Source: Perca fluviatilis (taxonomy: Eukaryota; Chordata; Actinopteri; Perciformes; Percidae). Taken from it: a stretch of DNA of 64,000 nt. Below are positions 44,454 through 56,127 of this stretch, piece after piece (position 1 is the first letter of the stretch; each line of letters starts with the position of its first letter). The stretch lies in the NCBI RefSeq assembly GCF_010015445.1, contig NC_053119.1, positions 1,960,420 to 2,024,419 on the forward strand, in the 5' to 3' direction. The notes under the pieces were generated by a model. It did not search any database. It had not been told where the DNA came from and worked only from the letters and a program-made list of their open reading frames with translations. Both the position numbers and the translations under genes were made by a program.

Positions 44454-45027
44454 CTGTCTATAAAGACTTCAGATACAGTATTAAGGGACCACTAAGGTCT
44501 ATATAAAAGAGACTTCAGATACAGTATTAGGAGACCACTAAGGTCTATATAAAAGAGACTTCAGATACAGTATTAGGGGACCACTAAGGTCTATATAAAA
44601 GAGACTTCAGATACAGTATTAGGGGACCACTAAGGTCTATATAAAAGAGACTTCAGATACAGTATTAAGGGACCACTAAGGCCTATATAAAAGAGACTTC
44701 AGATACAGTATTAGAGGACCACTAAGGCCTATATAAAAGAGACTTCAGATACAGTATTAAGGGACCACTAAGGTCTATATAAAAGAGACTTTAGATACAG
44801 TATTAGGGGACCACTAAGGTCTATATAAAAGAGACTTTAGATACAGTATTAGGGGACCACTAAGTCCTATATAAAAGAGACTTCAGATACAGTATTAGGG
44901 GACCACTAAGGTCTATATAAAAGAGACTACAGATACAGTATTAGAGGACCACTAAGGTCTATATAAAAGAGACTACAGATATAGTATTAGGGGACCACTA
45001 AGGTCTATATAAAAGAGACTTCAGATA
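44454..45027. repeat. 46-bp minisatellite with a TATA-like word in each unit, about 12.5 copies
   Basis: Each unit carries GGTCTATATAAAAGAGACTT and CAGATACAGTATTAGGGGAC. TATATAAAAG fits the TATA-box consensus. The array is split by a SINE and one further unit resumes at 45395. Confidence 0.96.
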
Positions 45028-45394
45028 ATTTTAATAACAATAATTATACTGTTTATTGATCCCCAGGGGGGAAATTACAATTTACACTCTGTTTGTTAGA
45101 AATCACTACACACAGGTCTGAAATACACACAGACATGCTCAGGACCTATTCATGCACAAATGGAGAGATGTCAGAGTGAGTGGGCTGCCAGTGCTGGACC
45201 AGCACCCTGAGCGGTTGGGGGGTAAGGTGCCTTGCTCACGAGCACCTGGCAGTGCCCAGGAGGTGAACTGGCATCTCTCCAGCTACCAATCCACATTCTG
45301 TACTTTAGTCCGTACTGGGACTTGAACCAGTGACCCTCCGGTTCCCAACCCAAGTCCCCAAGTCCCTACAGACTGAGCTACTGCCACCACAAAT
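45028..45394 (-). mobile_element. Full-length tRNA-derived SINE inserted in the 46-bp array
   Basis: On the minus strand it starts GGTGGCAGTAGCTCAGTCTG (A box), has GGTTCAAGTCCCAGTACGGA (B box), a central GAGCAAGGCACCTTACCCCC core, and a tail with GGGGATCAATAAACAGTATA. The 20-bp word TATAAAAGAGACTTCAGATA is present on both sides (45008-45027 and 45395-45414) and fits a target-site duplication, though the array itself supplies such words. Confidence 0.92.
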
Positions 45395-45516
45395 TATAAA
45401 AGAGACTTCAGATACAGTATTACGGGACCACTGAGGCCTATATAAAAGCATCCAAAGAGCACCATGTCATGGGAGCTTAAAGTGTGATGCGAGTCCGAGT
45501 CTCAGACCCCATCTCT

Positions 45517-45544
<28 letters not shown>

Positions 45545-45548
<4 letters not shown>

Positions 45549-45870
45549 TTCTTCCTTAAACTCCTGCCTTGAACTCTGTCTTTCTTTTGCAGGTGTGGTT
45601 TCTATGCAGTCATTAAGAAATTCTGTGATAAACGATGCTAGGATTAGAATGAATGTACTGAAAGTGTGTGTGTGTGTCTGAGTTTAAATAAAAACTTCTT
45701 CCTTAAACTCGTGCCAAGAACACTGACATTCTTTAGCAGGTTTCTATAGAAGTGAACACTGTCTTTCTCACAGTTGATCAAAGTTGAACTTTGAAGAACT
45801 GATTTTTATCAACAAGAACTGATTTTTATCAAACTAGTATCCCAGCTTTACTTGCTGTATTTCTTGTTGA
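45545..45870. repeat. Local segmental repeats (two copies)
   Basis: CTTCTTCCTTAAACTCCTGCC at about 45548 and CTTCTTCCTTAAACTCGTGCC at about 45697 each follow a TG run. The second continues with TTCTATAGAAGTGAACACTG and ATTTTTATCAAACTAGT, matching 54525-54600. Confidence 0.8.
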
Positions 45871-45879
45871 TACAATATG

Positions 45880-45881
<2 letters not shown>

Positions 45882-45937
<56 letters not shown>
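45882..45937. repeat. (TG)n microsatellite
   Basis: About 28 TG units. Confidence 0.96.
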
Positions 45938-45939
<2 letters not shown>

Positions 45940-46106
45940 GACTTAGATTTCAAACAGCCATCCATCGTCAAATGGAATTTAGAAAGGAATTCATAAGAGG
46001 AAAAAAAACGACCCCAATCATGTGAGGGTTGTTGTTCCTCCTACAGCTCCACCCATCATGTAGGGGAACCATGTGTAGCTCTCTGGAGGGGAGGGGGGTT
46101 ACTCTC

Positions 46107-46114
46107 TATAAATA
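46107..46114 (+). promoter_or_regulatory. TATA box of the cystatin gene
   Basis: TATAAATA lies 80 bp before the ATG at 46194, allowing a leader of roughly 50-55 nt. Position and sequence fit a TATA promoter. Confidence 0.65.
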
Positions 46115-46193
46115 CATGCATATGTGATAAACAGTTTAGACACGTAAAAGCACGCAGTTGACTTCTCTGATAACTTCAGCAGACCTCGAGACA

Positions 46194-46262
46194 ATGGCAA
46201 ACAGGGACGGATACTGTCCGATAATGCCCACCACGAAGGAAACTCAGGATCTCTGTGATCAG
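46194..46262 (+). CDS. cstb: Cystatin exon 1
   Basis: Twenty-three codons, MANRDGYCPIMPTTKETQDL onward to CDQ. Donor CAG|GTGAGC, phase 0. Confidence 0.85.
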
Positions 46263-46511
46263 GTGAGCTTCTCTCTACCTTCATTCTTCACAACCTCCAC
46301 ACCCAATGTCTGCATTTACATCATATGTATTTCATTCATACACAGGTGAAGTCCCAAGTGGAGGAAAATACAAGAAAGAATTATGTGGAATTCAAAGCAT
46401 TTAAATACAGGAGTCAAGATGTTGCGGGAGGAACCAACTACCTTATCAAGGTAAATAGATATGTCTTTAATATACAGGTAGAATTATTAGTGACATGTTA
46501 AACCATGGAAG

Positions 46512-46588
<77 letters not shown>

Positions 46589-46896
46589 TTCTTGTTTAAC
46601 TACATTCGTGTGGTCCAAATACAGTATACTTGTGGGGTCCTGACAGCTTTGTGGGGCCAAAATGCTGGACCCCACAAGTTTAAAGGGCTGTTTGAGGGTT
46701 AAGACTTGGTTTTAGGATTAGGGATAGAATGAGGTTATGGTTAGGGTGAGGGTAAGGGTTAAGGTTAGGCATTTAGTTGTGATGGTTAAGGTTAGGGCAA
46801 GGGTTAAGGTTAGGCATTTAGTTGTGATGGTTAAGGTTAGGGTAAGGGGCTAGGGAACGCATTATGTCAATGACGGGTCCCCACAAAGTGCAATGC

Positions 46897-46985
<89 letters not shown>

Positions 46986-47203
46986 ACCACATCCTCACTG
47001 CTCAACAACAAAAGATCAAGATGAATACATGTGTTTAGACGTCTAATTTCTAATTTTCCTCTTTTGTTCTTGCAGGTTATGTTGGAGGAGCGAACTACAC
47101 TCATCTGGAAGTCACCCTAGAAATTCTGCGTGATGGACAAAATGTTTTGCTGATTAATGTACTAGAGCATCAGACCAAAGACAACCTCCTCGTACCTTTT
47201 TAG
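46194..47203 (+). CDS. cstb: Stefin/cystatin-B-like cysteine protease inhibitor (frame break in exon 3)
   Basis: Type 1 cystatins are cytosolic inhibitors of papain-like proteases such as cathepsins. Exons are 46194-46262, 46346-46450 and 47076-47203; the first two junctions are at the classical stefin positions (CDQ|VKSQ and YLIK|V). No signal peptide is present. Exon 2 contains the inhibitory loop as SQDVAGGTNYLIK: Q47, V49 and G51 form QxVxG. Exon 3 carries YVGGANYTHLEV and LEHQTKDNLLVPF, aligning with the stefin C-terminus, but this frame is one base off the splice phase. Read as is, the protein stops at 47118-47120 after 72 residues; one more base near 47076 gives 100 residues, the family's normal length. 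Either a recent pseudogene or a sequence error. Confidence 0.85.
46346..46450 (+). CDS. cstb: Cystatin exon 2
   Basis: Thirty-five codons between TACACAG and GTAAAT, phase 0 at both ends. It contains VEENTRKNYVEFKAFKYRSQ and the QxVxG loop. Confidence 0.88.
46515..46982. repeat. Dispersed repeat with flanking (TG)n, copy 2, in cystatin intron 2
   Basis: It has the same structure and words as 4140-4530, with longer TG runs (about 46515-46587 and 46899-46982). Confidence 0.9.
47076..47203 (+). CDS. cstb: Cystatin exon 3, out of phase by one base
   Basis: The acceptor TTCTTGCAG precedes GTTATGTTGG. Stefin-like residues are read from 47078; a third T in GTT(T)ATG would restore phase. The stop TAG at 47201-47203 ends the stefin-like frame. 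Confidence 0.82.
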
Positions 47204-47243
47204 AAACTGATCCCAAAACCAGTTTCAACAGTAAAATACTTAA

Positions 47244-47887
47244 AGGTGCAATATGTAATACTGACAGCTAGTGTTGAAAATAGTTACTGCAGTACAAATT
47301 CAAAATACTGGAGAGCGTCATCTCCCCCACCCCCGCCTCCCCAGACTCAAAGTTCATGGAGGTTGCCAGGCTGAGACCGCAGCATCCACAACAATGTTGC
47401 TAGACGATTGTCTCACATAGCCAGACATTACTCCACAGCACAGCAGAGTAGCTAACGCTAGATGTCGGCTATATTGACAGTCATAAAAGCCCGTGCTCAC
47501 GTGGAGCTCTGTACCCAACTGACAGACACACTTTTTCGGCTTAGAATTACAGTAGAATACCACTAAAAATACCACTACCTTGCCGACTGAACACACTTCA
47601 TTGGCTTAGAATTACGGCAACAATCGCTAAACACATTGCAAACTTACAGTACTCTCTTTCCGATTTACAGCCCCCCTATTTGGCTTCAAATAACTCACTG
47701 GGCAGTTGATACCAACACACAAACACAAGTTTAGACACGGAACGGAAATTTCAAAAGGAGAAAATACTGGCATTAGCATTGTTGTCAGAAAAGATAGTAT
47801 TTCACCTTAGCATGTTTCCTTAATATTTGATGATGCATTGGGGTCATTTTTGGATTTATTACAGTAAATATATTACATACTGGACCT
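47244..47887. mobile_element. MITE flanked by TTAA in the cystatin 3' region
   Basis: The ends AGGTGCAATATGTAATA and TATTACATACTGGACCT are imperfect inverted repeats, flanked by TTAA on both sides (47240-47243, 47888-47891). It lies 40 bp after the cystatin stop, so it is probably in the 3' UTR. TTAA flanks suggest piggyBac-type mobilisation, but the termini are not the usual CCC. Confidence 0.82.
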
Positions 47888-48013
47888 TTAAAGGCTGCAG
47901 TCTCTTGTTAAAATCTTCTGCTTCTTTATTCTGAAATGATTTAACTTTGATTTTGAATGTATTAACGCTGAGAGATGAAGATATTTGGTGGAATGCAATG
48001 TCCTTTAACTCCA

Positions 48014-48019
48014 AATAAA
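48014..48019 (+). terminator. cstb: Candidate cystatin polyadenylation signal
   Basis: AATAAA after the MITE. Without the insertion the 3' UTR would be about 170 nt. Confidence 0.5.
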
Positions 48020-48435
48020 TATCCTGCCACTATCCTACAGTGTTTGGGACTTATTGATTGTTTACTAGAATAGATTTTCCTGACACTGGGAGTATTCTTA
48101 ATTTGCATTTGCAGTAGCAAAAACCAACATGAGAGAAGCTTTGTGTTAACTTATTGACTCTGGTGATGATTTTTCTCTGATTAACGCTCCCTAACATTTT
48201 GAGCATTAAACACTTTATTTCCTGCTCCTCTTTCTACCTTTTTCTGCATTAATTTATGCAGGACTATACATGTACATGGAAACATAGGTGAAGACTCTAT
48301 GGGATATGATACAGTAAAGCTCTCAGGCATTCTCTATTTCTTTTTAAATATGAATTCTCCTGTAAATGAACTTTTCTCATAATTATTGTCTCTGCTGAGT
48401 CCACACAGTCTCACTCTAGGCCAGTCGGCCTTTTG

Positions 48436-48623
48436 CCCTTGTGTTGACTTTGGGTCACATTGACCCGTTTTCAATTTTTGTTTTATATCAGAAAATATGG
48501 GACGTAGAAATAAGAGCTGAAAATGTGTAGAATAAAAATGTAACAATTTAAAACAAAAGGCAAAAACAAACAACGTGTCAAAAAAAATGTCAAGGTTGAC
48601 GGGAAGACAACACAAGGGTTTAA
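48436..48623. mobile_element. MITE of the TTAACCC...GGGTTAA family, copy 5 (inverted relative to copy 2)
   Basis: It runs from CCCTTGTGTTGACTTTGGGT to GAAGACAACACAAGGGTTTAA. Apart from orientation it closely follows 36756-36957 through TATATCAGAAAATATGGGAC and the following words. Confidence 0.9.
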
Positions 48624-51130
<2,507 letters not shown>

Positions 51131-51134
51131 CAAC

Positions 51135-51420
51135 CTCTATCTCCACCTGTGTCCCAGTGATGACTACATGGGAACTCCTCCCTGGTTTCTCATTAATCAC
51201 ATCTGAAGCTCAGCTGGCGCCGAGTGATGGCTAATGTTTGCAAATCACTTCCTCTGCTGTTAACGTGGAAGAGGGAAAACGTAATGAAAGCTTGAAGAGC
51301 GGCAGCTTTAGCTGATGAGGAGGGGCAGGTTGTGCATTCGTCACCAGAATAAACACATCGACAGAGAGATCTCTCTATCACAGTGTCTCGTTTGAAGAAA
51401 AAAGAAACTCCAAAACAACG
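51135..51420. promoter_or_regulatory. Candidate conserved noncoding block
   Basis: Unique sequence with CATTAATCACATC, TTTGCAAATCAC and GTAATGAAAG words and even composition. No exon signals. Weak inference. Confidence 0.2.
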
Positions 51421-52515
51421 CAGAAGTTTGTCACGATGAGAATAATTTGTTTGTTATGTTTCCAGTACTACCACTTCATAAAGGAGACACCGGAAACCAA
51501 ACCAGGAGCCTCTATAGTCCAAACCTGAGGACTGTGGGGCTGTTGAAGAAGAAAAATGGGATGTTGAATCATTGAAATCTTTCTGTTCTCTTGTTAAATA
51601 GTCTTATTTTTAAAGGCTGTAGAAAGTGAACCTCCTTTCCTGCGATGCGACCACTAGATGTCGCTGTTCACCAAGGATAACCCACCGTCGTGTTCAAACT
51701 GACTGACTGCAGGAGGCTTCGCTCTTTAGGTCTCCTCATTATCAAACTCCAAACTGTTTCAATGGAATCACAAGTTGACAAGAATCCTGGGATCACAATC
51801 TTCTGTGAAACAAAATGAGACACTCGACAATGAGTCACATGTGTTGTTTATTTTAAAAGTACTCTTAACAGAGTTTGGAGCAAACTGGAGTTCACTTGGA
51901 CATCCAGATGTTGGGTTAGGGTTACAGTGGGTTAGGGTCTGTCACAGCATGTTCTAAAACAAAGCCACAGAAACACCCAAAAAGGAGACAAAAATGTTTT
52001 GTTTTTTTAAACGACATAAACAGAAAGATGCCAGAAATATTCAATGAAACAAGATGAGACACTTGGACGGGTGTTGTGTATTTTAAGCATATACTTTAAA
52101 CAGAGTTTTGTAGATGAATTGTAAAATGATCATGCAGGAGAGGGGAACACTGCCAGTTCCATGAAATCCAGTTCAGACCATTGACCTTTTCAAAGCTATA
52201 TATGCATTTGTATTAAAGAGCAATTTAACAAGCTAAACACATGAACAAAGTTGGCTCTCCCAGCTGCATGACCATGTTTAATGATTACTATTATTGTTAT
52301 CTGATAAATGGACAGAGTAAGGATGGAAATGTTACTTTCCATCCAGTTGAGGGCATGTTTTTGTATCTTTTAGGTAAAAGTTTGTTAACTACTGTCAACA
52401 AAAAGACGTCCTGTCTCTCTGAGACATTCTCCAGACTTTTCTTTCTGCCTCATAATATGGCACAACATTGTATTAATGAAGATACTATGTTACCTAGTAA
52501 TGAATCAAGATTTTT
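51421..52515. other. Intergenic stretch, no gene seen; contains a diverged direct duplication
   Basis: AAAATGAGACACTCGACAAT...TTTATTTTAAAAGT (about 51810) and AAGATGAGACACTTGGACGG...GTATTTTAAGCAT (about 52050) look like two diverged copies of one segment. Confidence 0.4.
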
Positions 52516-52975
52516 ATGCGCCAGGCACATGGTTCAAAAGGGTTGTACTTAGTGTCTTCATTAATCATAGTTGTGTGTGGGGGTGTGCACGAGCCTAGCC
52601 TTTACTAATTAAAACTAGTTACTAGTTAAAATAACAATGAAATGCTGCTAAAATGCTTTAGACCAGGTTTTTGTTGGTAAATGGAGTGATCACTTCATGC
52701 TGCCTCAAGATAGCAATACTCCCAGAATGCACCTGAACACACCTCCCTGTAAGACCAGCACGCCCAGAATGCACCTGAACACACCTCCCTGTAAGACCAG
52801 CATGCCCAGAATGCACCTGAACACACCTCCCTGTAAGACCAGCACGCCCATGGGCCACAGATGGGTGCAGGTGCATTTGCTGTTTAAACGACGTGGGTGC
52901 TGGACGGGTCGGGCTTCGCTTCCACTGGATGCGGGCTTGCTGCGCCCCTATCCTGGATGCAAGATAGTGCCCTTT
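52516..52975. repeat. Dispersed element with internal 42-bp repeats, copy 2
   Basis: Homologous to 26285-26900 in irx5 intron 2. It has three 42-bp units (52716-52850) where the other has two. Confidence 0.9.
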
Positions 52976-53640
52976 GTCTGCTTTTATTGTTGTTAACAGC
53001 GCTGGAAGAAGTATTCAGATCCTGTACTGCAGTAAAAGTACTAATGCCACACTGTAAATATACTCTGTTACAGTTCAAGGCCTGCAGTTAAAATGTTACT
53101 TCAGTAAAAGTGTGTACTGGAGTAGATGTACTTTGTTAAACCATAAAACTATGAGATTAAAACATACAGTTACTTTTATGTGATAGTCACTGCTAAACAA
53201 AAATCACAAGACACAAGACAATAATACAATGCATAAAATTATCCCAAGGCAATGTTTGGCTATTATATATGGCAATATAGTGTTCACTAAAACTCACGAA
53301 AGCAGAAAGCACAAAAGAAATTATGAAATGGGATTGACTGAAGATACAACAATGCCATCACACAACACAGCTGAGTGCAGGATGCAAAAAGAACAGTCAC
53401 TAAGTGAGTTGGGCAACTTCACAAACTGCATACGCAAACAGATACTGCTCTTGACAAGTAAGTCTCAAACAGGCCTATAGCAGCACCACAACATGATGCA
53501 ATTCACATTCAATACGCAAACAGCATTTCAATAAACTCAGCAAAATATGTTTATTATCTGATCACACAGTCACAACAGATTATATTAGACTGCTCAATTT
53601 ACAGATAGCATAATAGCTCTTACCTTTAGAAGTTCTTCTT
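52976..53640. other. Intergenic stretch, no gene seen
   Basis: AGTATTCAGATCCTGTACTG and AGTAAAAGTACTAATGC (53010-53045) are widespread fish repeat words. Nothing else can be supported. Confidence 0.4.
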
Positions 53641-53965
53641 TCTTGTCTTTTTCTATGCAAAGTCGCAGATCAAATCCTCAAAGTTGGAGAAGGTAGTCTG
53701 CAGTCCATTCCTCAGCATAACCTGCAATATGTTTGCAGGTGTCTTATCTTGCTCACTGCTGATAAAAGACCTAAACTGGATCAGCTCATCAGCTAGAGCA
53801 GAATCCATGTCAGTTGGATATAAAGATGAGAGAGCATTGGCCCGTTTGTGGAGATCAGTGTCATCACAGTCCATGTCAAACTAGACACCAAAATGACCAT
53901 TTATGTCTCTGTATGCATCCAGCCGTTTGTTCATTCCTGACAGCAAACTGTCAATAATCGGATTG
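53641..53965 (-). pseudogene. hAT/ZMYM-type transposase C-terminal remnant
   Basis: The minus-strand translation reads FNPIIDSLLSGMNKRLDAYR, then after an in-frame stop MDCDDTDLHKRANALSSLYP and ADELIQFRSFI. Leu-Tyr-Pro followed by an acidic helix and ELIQFRSF resembles the region before the dimerisation domain of hAT-like transposases (ZMYM1-like proteins in fish). The final NFEDL block replaces the usual dimerisation region. It is a short relic with a stop codon. Confidence 0.55.
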
Positions 53966-54100
53966 AAGAAGGATAATTATTAAATATTATTTCAAATAAT
54001 AGAGATAATTATCAAGATAGAGGCTAAGCCTTGTGTATACTTTGTTATGTGGAACAAAAAAAACTCCCATCACAGAAGGCCCCTCTTTGCGCAAGGGCCC

Positions 54101-54349
54101 CTGTGTGTATGTGTGTATGTGTGTGTCTGTGTGTCCGTCTGTGTGTGTGTGTGTGTATGTGTGTCTGTGTCCGTCTGTGTGTGTCTGTGTGTGTGTGTGT
54201 GTGTGTGTATGTGTGTGTGTGTCTGTCTGTCTGTGTGCTTGTCTGTGTGATTGTATATATGTGTGTGTGTGTGTGTATGTGTGTCTATGTGTCCGTCTGT
54301 GTGTGTCTGTTTGTGTGTGTCTGTCTGTCTGTGTGCTTGTCTGTGTGAT

Positions 54350-54435
<86 letters not shown>

Positions 54436-54475
54436 CGTTTGTGTGTGTGCTTGTCTGTGTGATTGTGTGTGTGTC
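54101..54475. repeat. (TG)n microsatellite with duplicated blocks
   Basis: TG runs broken by CTGTCTGTCTGTGTGCTTGTC blocks that occur at about 54222 and 54320. Confidence 0.95.
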
Positions 54476-54640
54476 TTCTTCCTTAAACTCCTGCCAAGAA
54501 CAATAACATTCTTTAGCGGGTGTGGTTTCTATAGAAGTGAACATGCCCTTTCCTACAGTTGTTAAAACTTGCACACAAACCGTTTTTTATCAAACTAGTC
54601 TTTACTTGCTGTATTTCTTGATGTTAAAATATTAAACGTT
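54476..54640. repeat. Local segmental repeat, copy at 54.5 kb
   Basis: TTCCTTAAACTCCTGCCAAG, TTCTATAGAAGTGAACA and TTTTTATCAAACTAGTCTTT match the copy at 45697-45870, 8.8 kb away and also next to a TG run. Confidence 0.85.
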
Positions 54641-55326
54641 GCATTACAACCCGGTTGTTATGTTCCAGGTCTCTATAAGTGGAGTTAAAGGTTAGATTCT
54701 ATGACTGATGGGAACAACTATCTCTGAAATAGCTCCAGTATTCAATTACATTTTATTTATAATGTCAAATCCCAACAGAAGTTATTTTGTAATATGTAAA
54801 TAGTTTTGTACACAGAGACAAAGAATCACTTCTTGAGAGGTTAAGAGATCAAATCAAAAAAAATGATGAGCCAGAGTTTTCATCAACATCATTTTATTGC
54901 AAACAACATGATACATTTATCATTTCCATCTTCTGCATGCTTTACTCAAACAGTTGACGCATTTGATTTGATTTGATGTGAAGAGACTCCCAATAAGACT
55001 TCAACCATGAAGATAAAACTCAGAACAGCCAGAATCAAAGAGAAGAACATGACCTCCACGTTCAGTAACAAGTTCTACACTGATCTCTGCTTTTTGATAA
55101 AGAATCATCTTCACTGTGTAATAAATGACCATATGAAGTGTACTCATCAATAGTTGATATTTAATCTAGGGGTGGGAAAAACGAAAGCAGAAAAAGCAGA
55201 AGATCCATGTTCTGTTCTTCTTTACAAAGTAAATCAACATCAGACTGACTGACATGTGATGTCATTCTTCTTAGAAAACATGTTAGTTTTTAGAAATGTC
55301 TCATGATATATCGTTTCTAGAAATGT
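54641..55326. other. Intergenic stretch, no gene seen
   Basis: Lies beyond the 3' end of the minus-strand gene. No supported feature. Confidence 0.45.
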
Positions 55327-55332
55327 TTTATT
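55327..55332 (-). terminator. Candidate polyadenylation signal of the 313-residue gene
   Basis: AATAAA on the minus strand, about 160 nt after the stop codon at 55492. Confidence 0.5.
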
Positions 55333-55491
55333 AAATTTTGGTTTTTGTTAAAGAAGGAAAAGAAAATCCCAATACTCCTATCGCATAACAATAAATGAAA
55401 ATCGCACTCGTGTATCAGGAAAGAATCCAAATCAGGACTAAAGCACATCGTCCCGGCCCTGATTCAGTCTTTCTTCTTTTTAAGATCTGAC

Positions 55492-56127
55492 TTACTGTGG
55501 GGTGTAGAAACGATCTGTCCATTGTCTAAATCCCTCAAAGGCATGCACAAAACGTCTGAGAGCATCATGGATGCTTGTCATAGCCCTCTCTCTGTTACCA
55601 CCAGTTGGTGGTGGTACTTGATCTCTAACTGCTCTATCACCTTGAAACAAGTTGCTCAGACTTTCAGCTTCGGCACAGTTGCCATGGGGGAATACCCCTG
55701 TTGCCTCTGTTGTCAAACCGAACAACTCATGACATGATTTACAAGGAGGCTTAACTTCTCCGTTATAGAGATCAAACGTTTCGCACCGGACATGCTGCTC
55801 TGGAACTCTAATGGTTCCATCAAAATATGTCTTTTTGACAAATGGCCTAGTATTTGGCTCTGGATAGTAGGTCATCACTGCGTCAGCTACATATCTCTCC
55901 CACTTGCTGAGACAGGAAGCACCAATCAGGACTTTCTTGCGTACAGCAGCATCAGTGGACATGGAGACTCCGTAGAACCTGACTGAATCTGGGCTTCTAC
56001 TCTGAGAGACACAGATGGTTTTGGAGACCAGAGGCTTTTTGTTAACATCCCCCCTCAGTCTACCGACGAGCTGTTGCAGCTGCTGTCTGATTGTTCCTTC
56101 ATTGACTTGTCCCTTCACGTGGACAAC
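55492..56127 (-). CDS. Exon 5 (terminal, with CAE and PCxxC)
   Basis: Acceptor ATTTTCTTGCAG, then VVHVKGQVNEGTIRQQLQQL; 211 codons to the TAA at 55492-55494. The open frame extends 48 nt above the acceptor, but joining to exon 4 at the acceptor gives the better continuity. Confidence 0.85.
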   Translation of the reverse strand, partial: VVHVKGQVNEGTIRQQLQQLVGRLRGDVNKKPLVSKTICVSQSRSPDSVRFYGVSMSTDAAVRKKVLIGASCLSKWERYVADAVMTYYPEPNTRPFVKKTYFDGTIRVPEQHVRCETFDLYNGEVKPPCKSCHELFGLTTEATGVFPHGNCAEAESLSNLFQGDRAVRDQVPPPTGGNRERAMTSIHDALRRFVHAFEGFRQWTDRFYTPQ

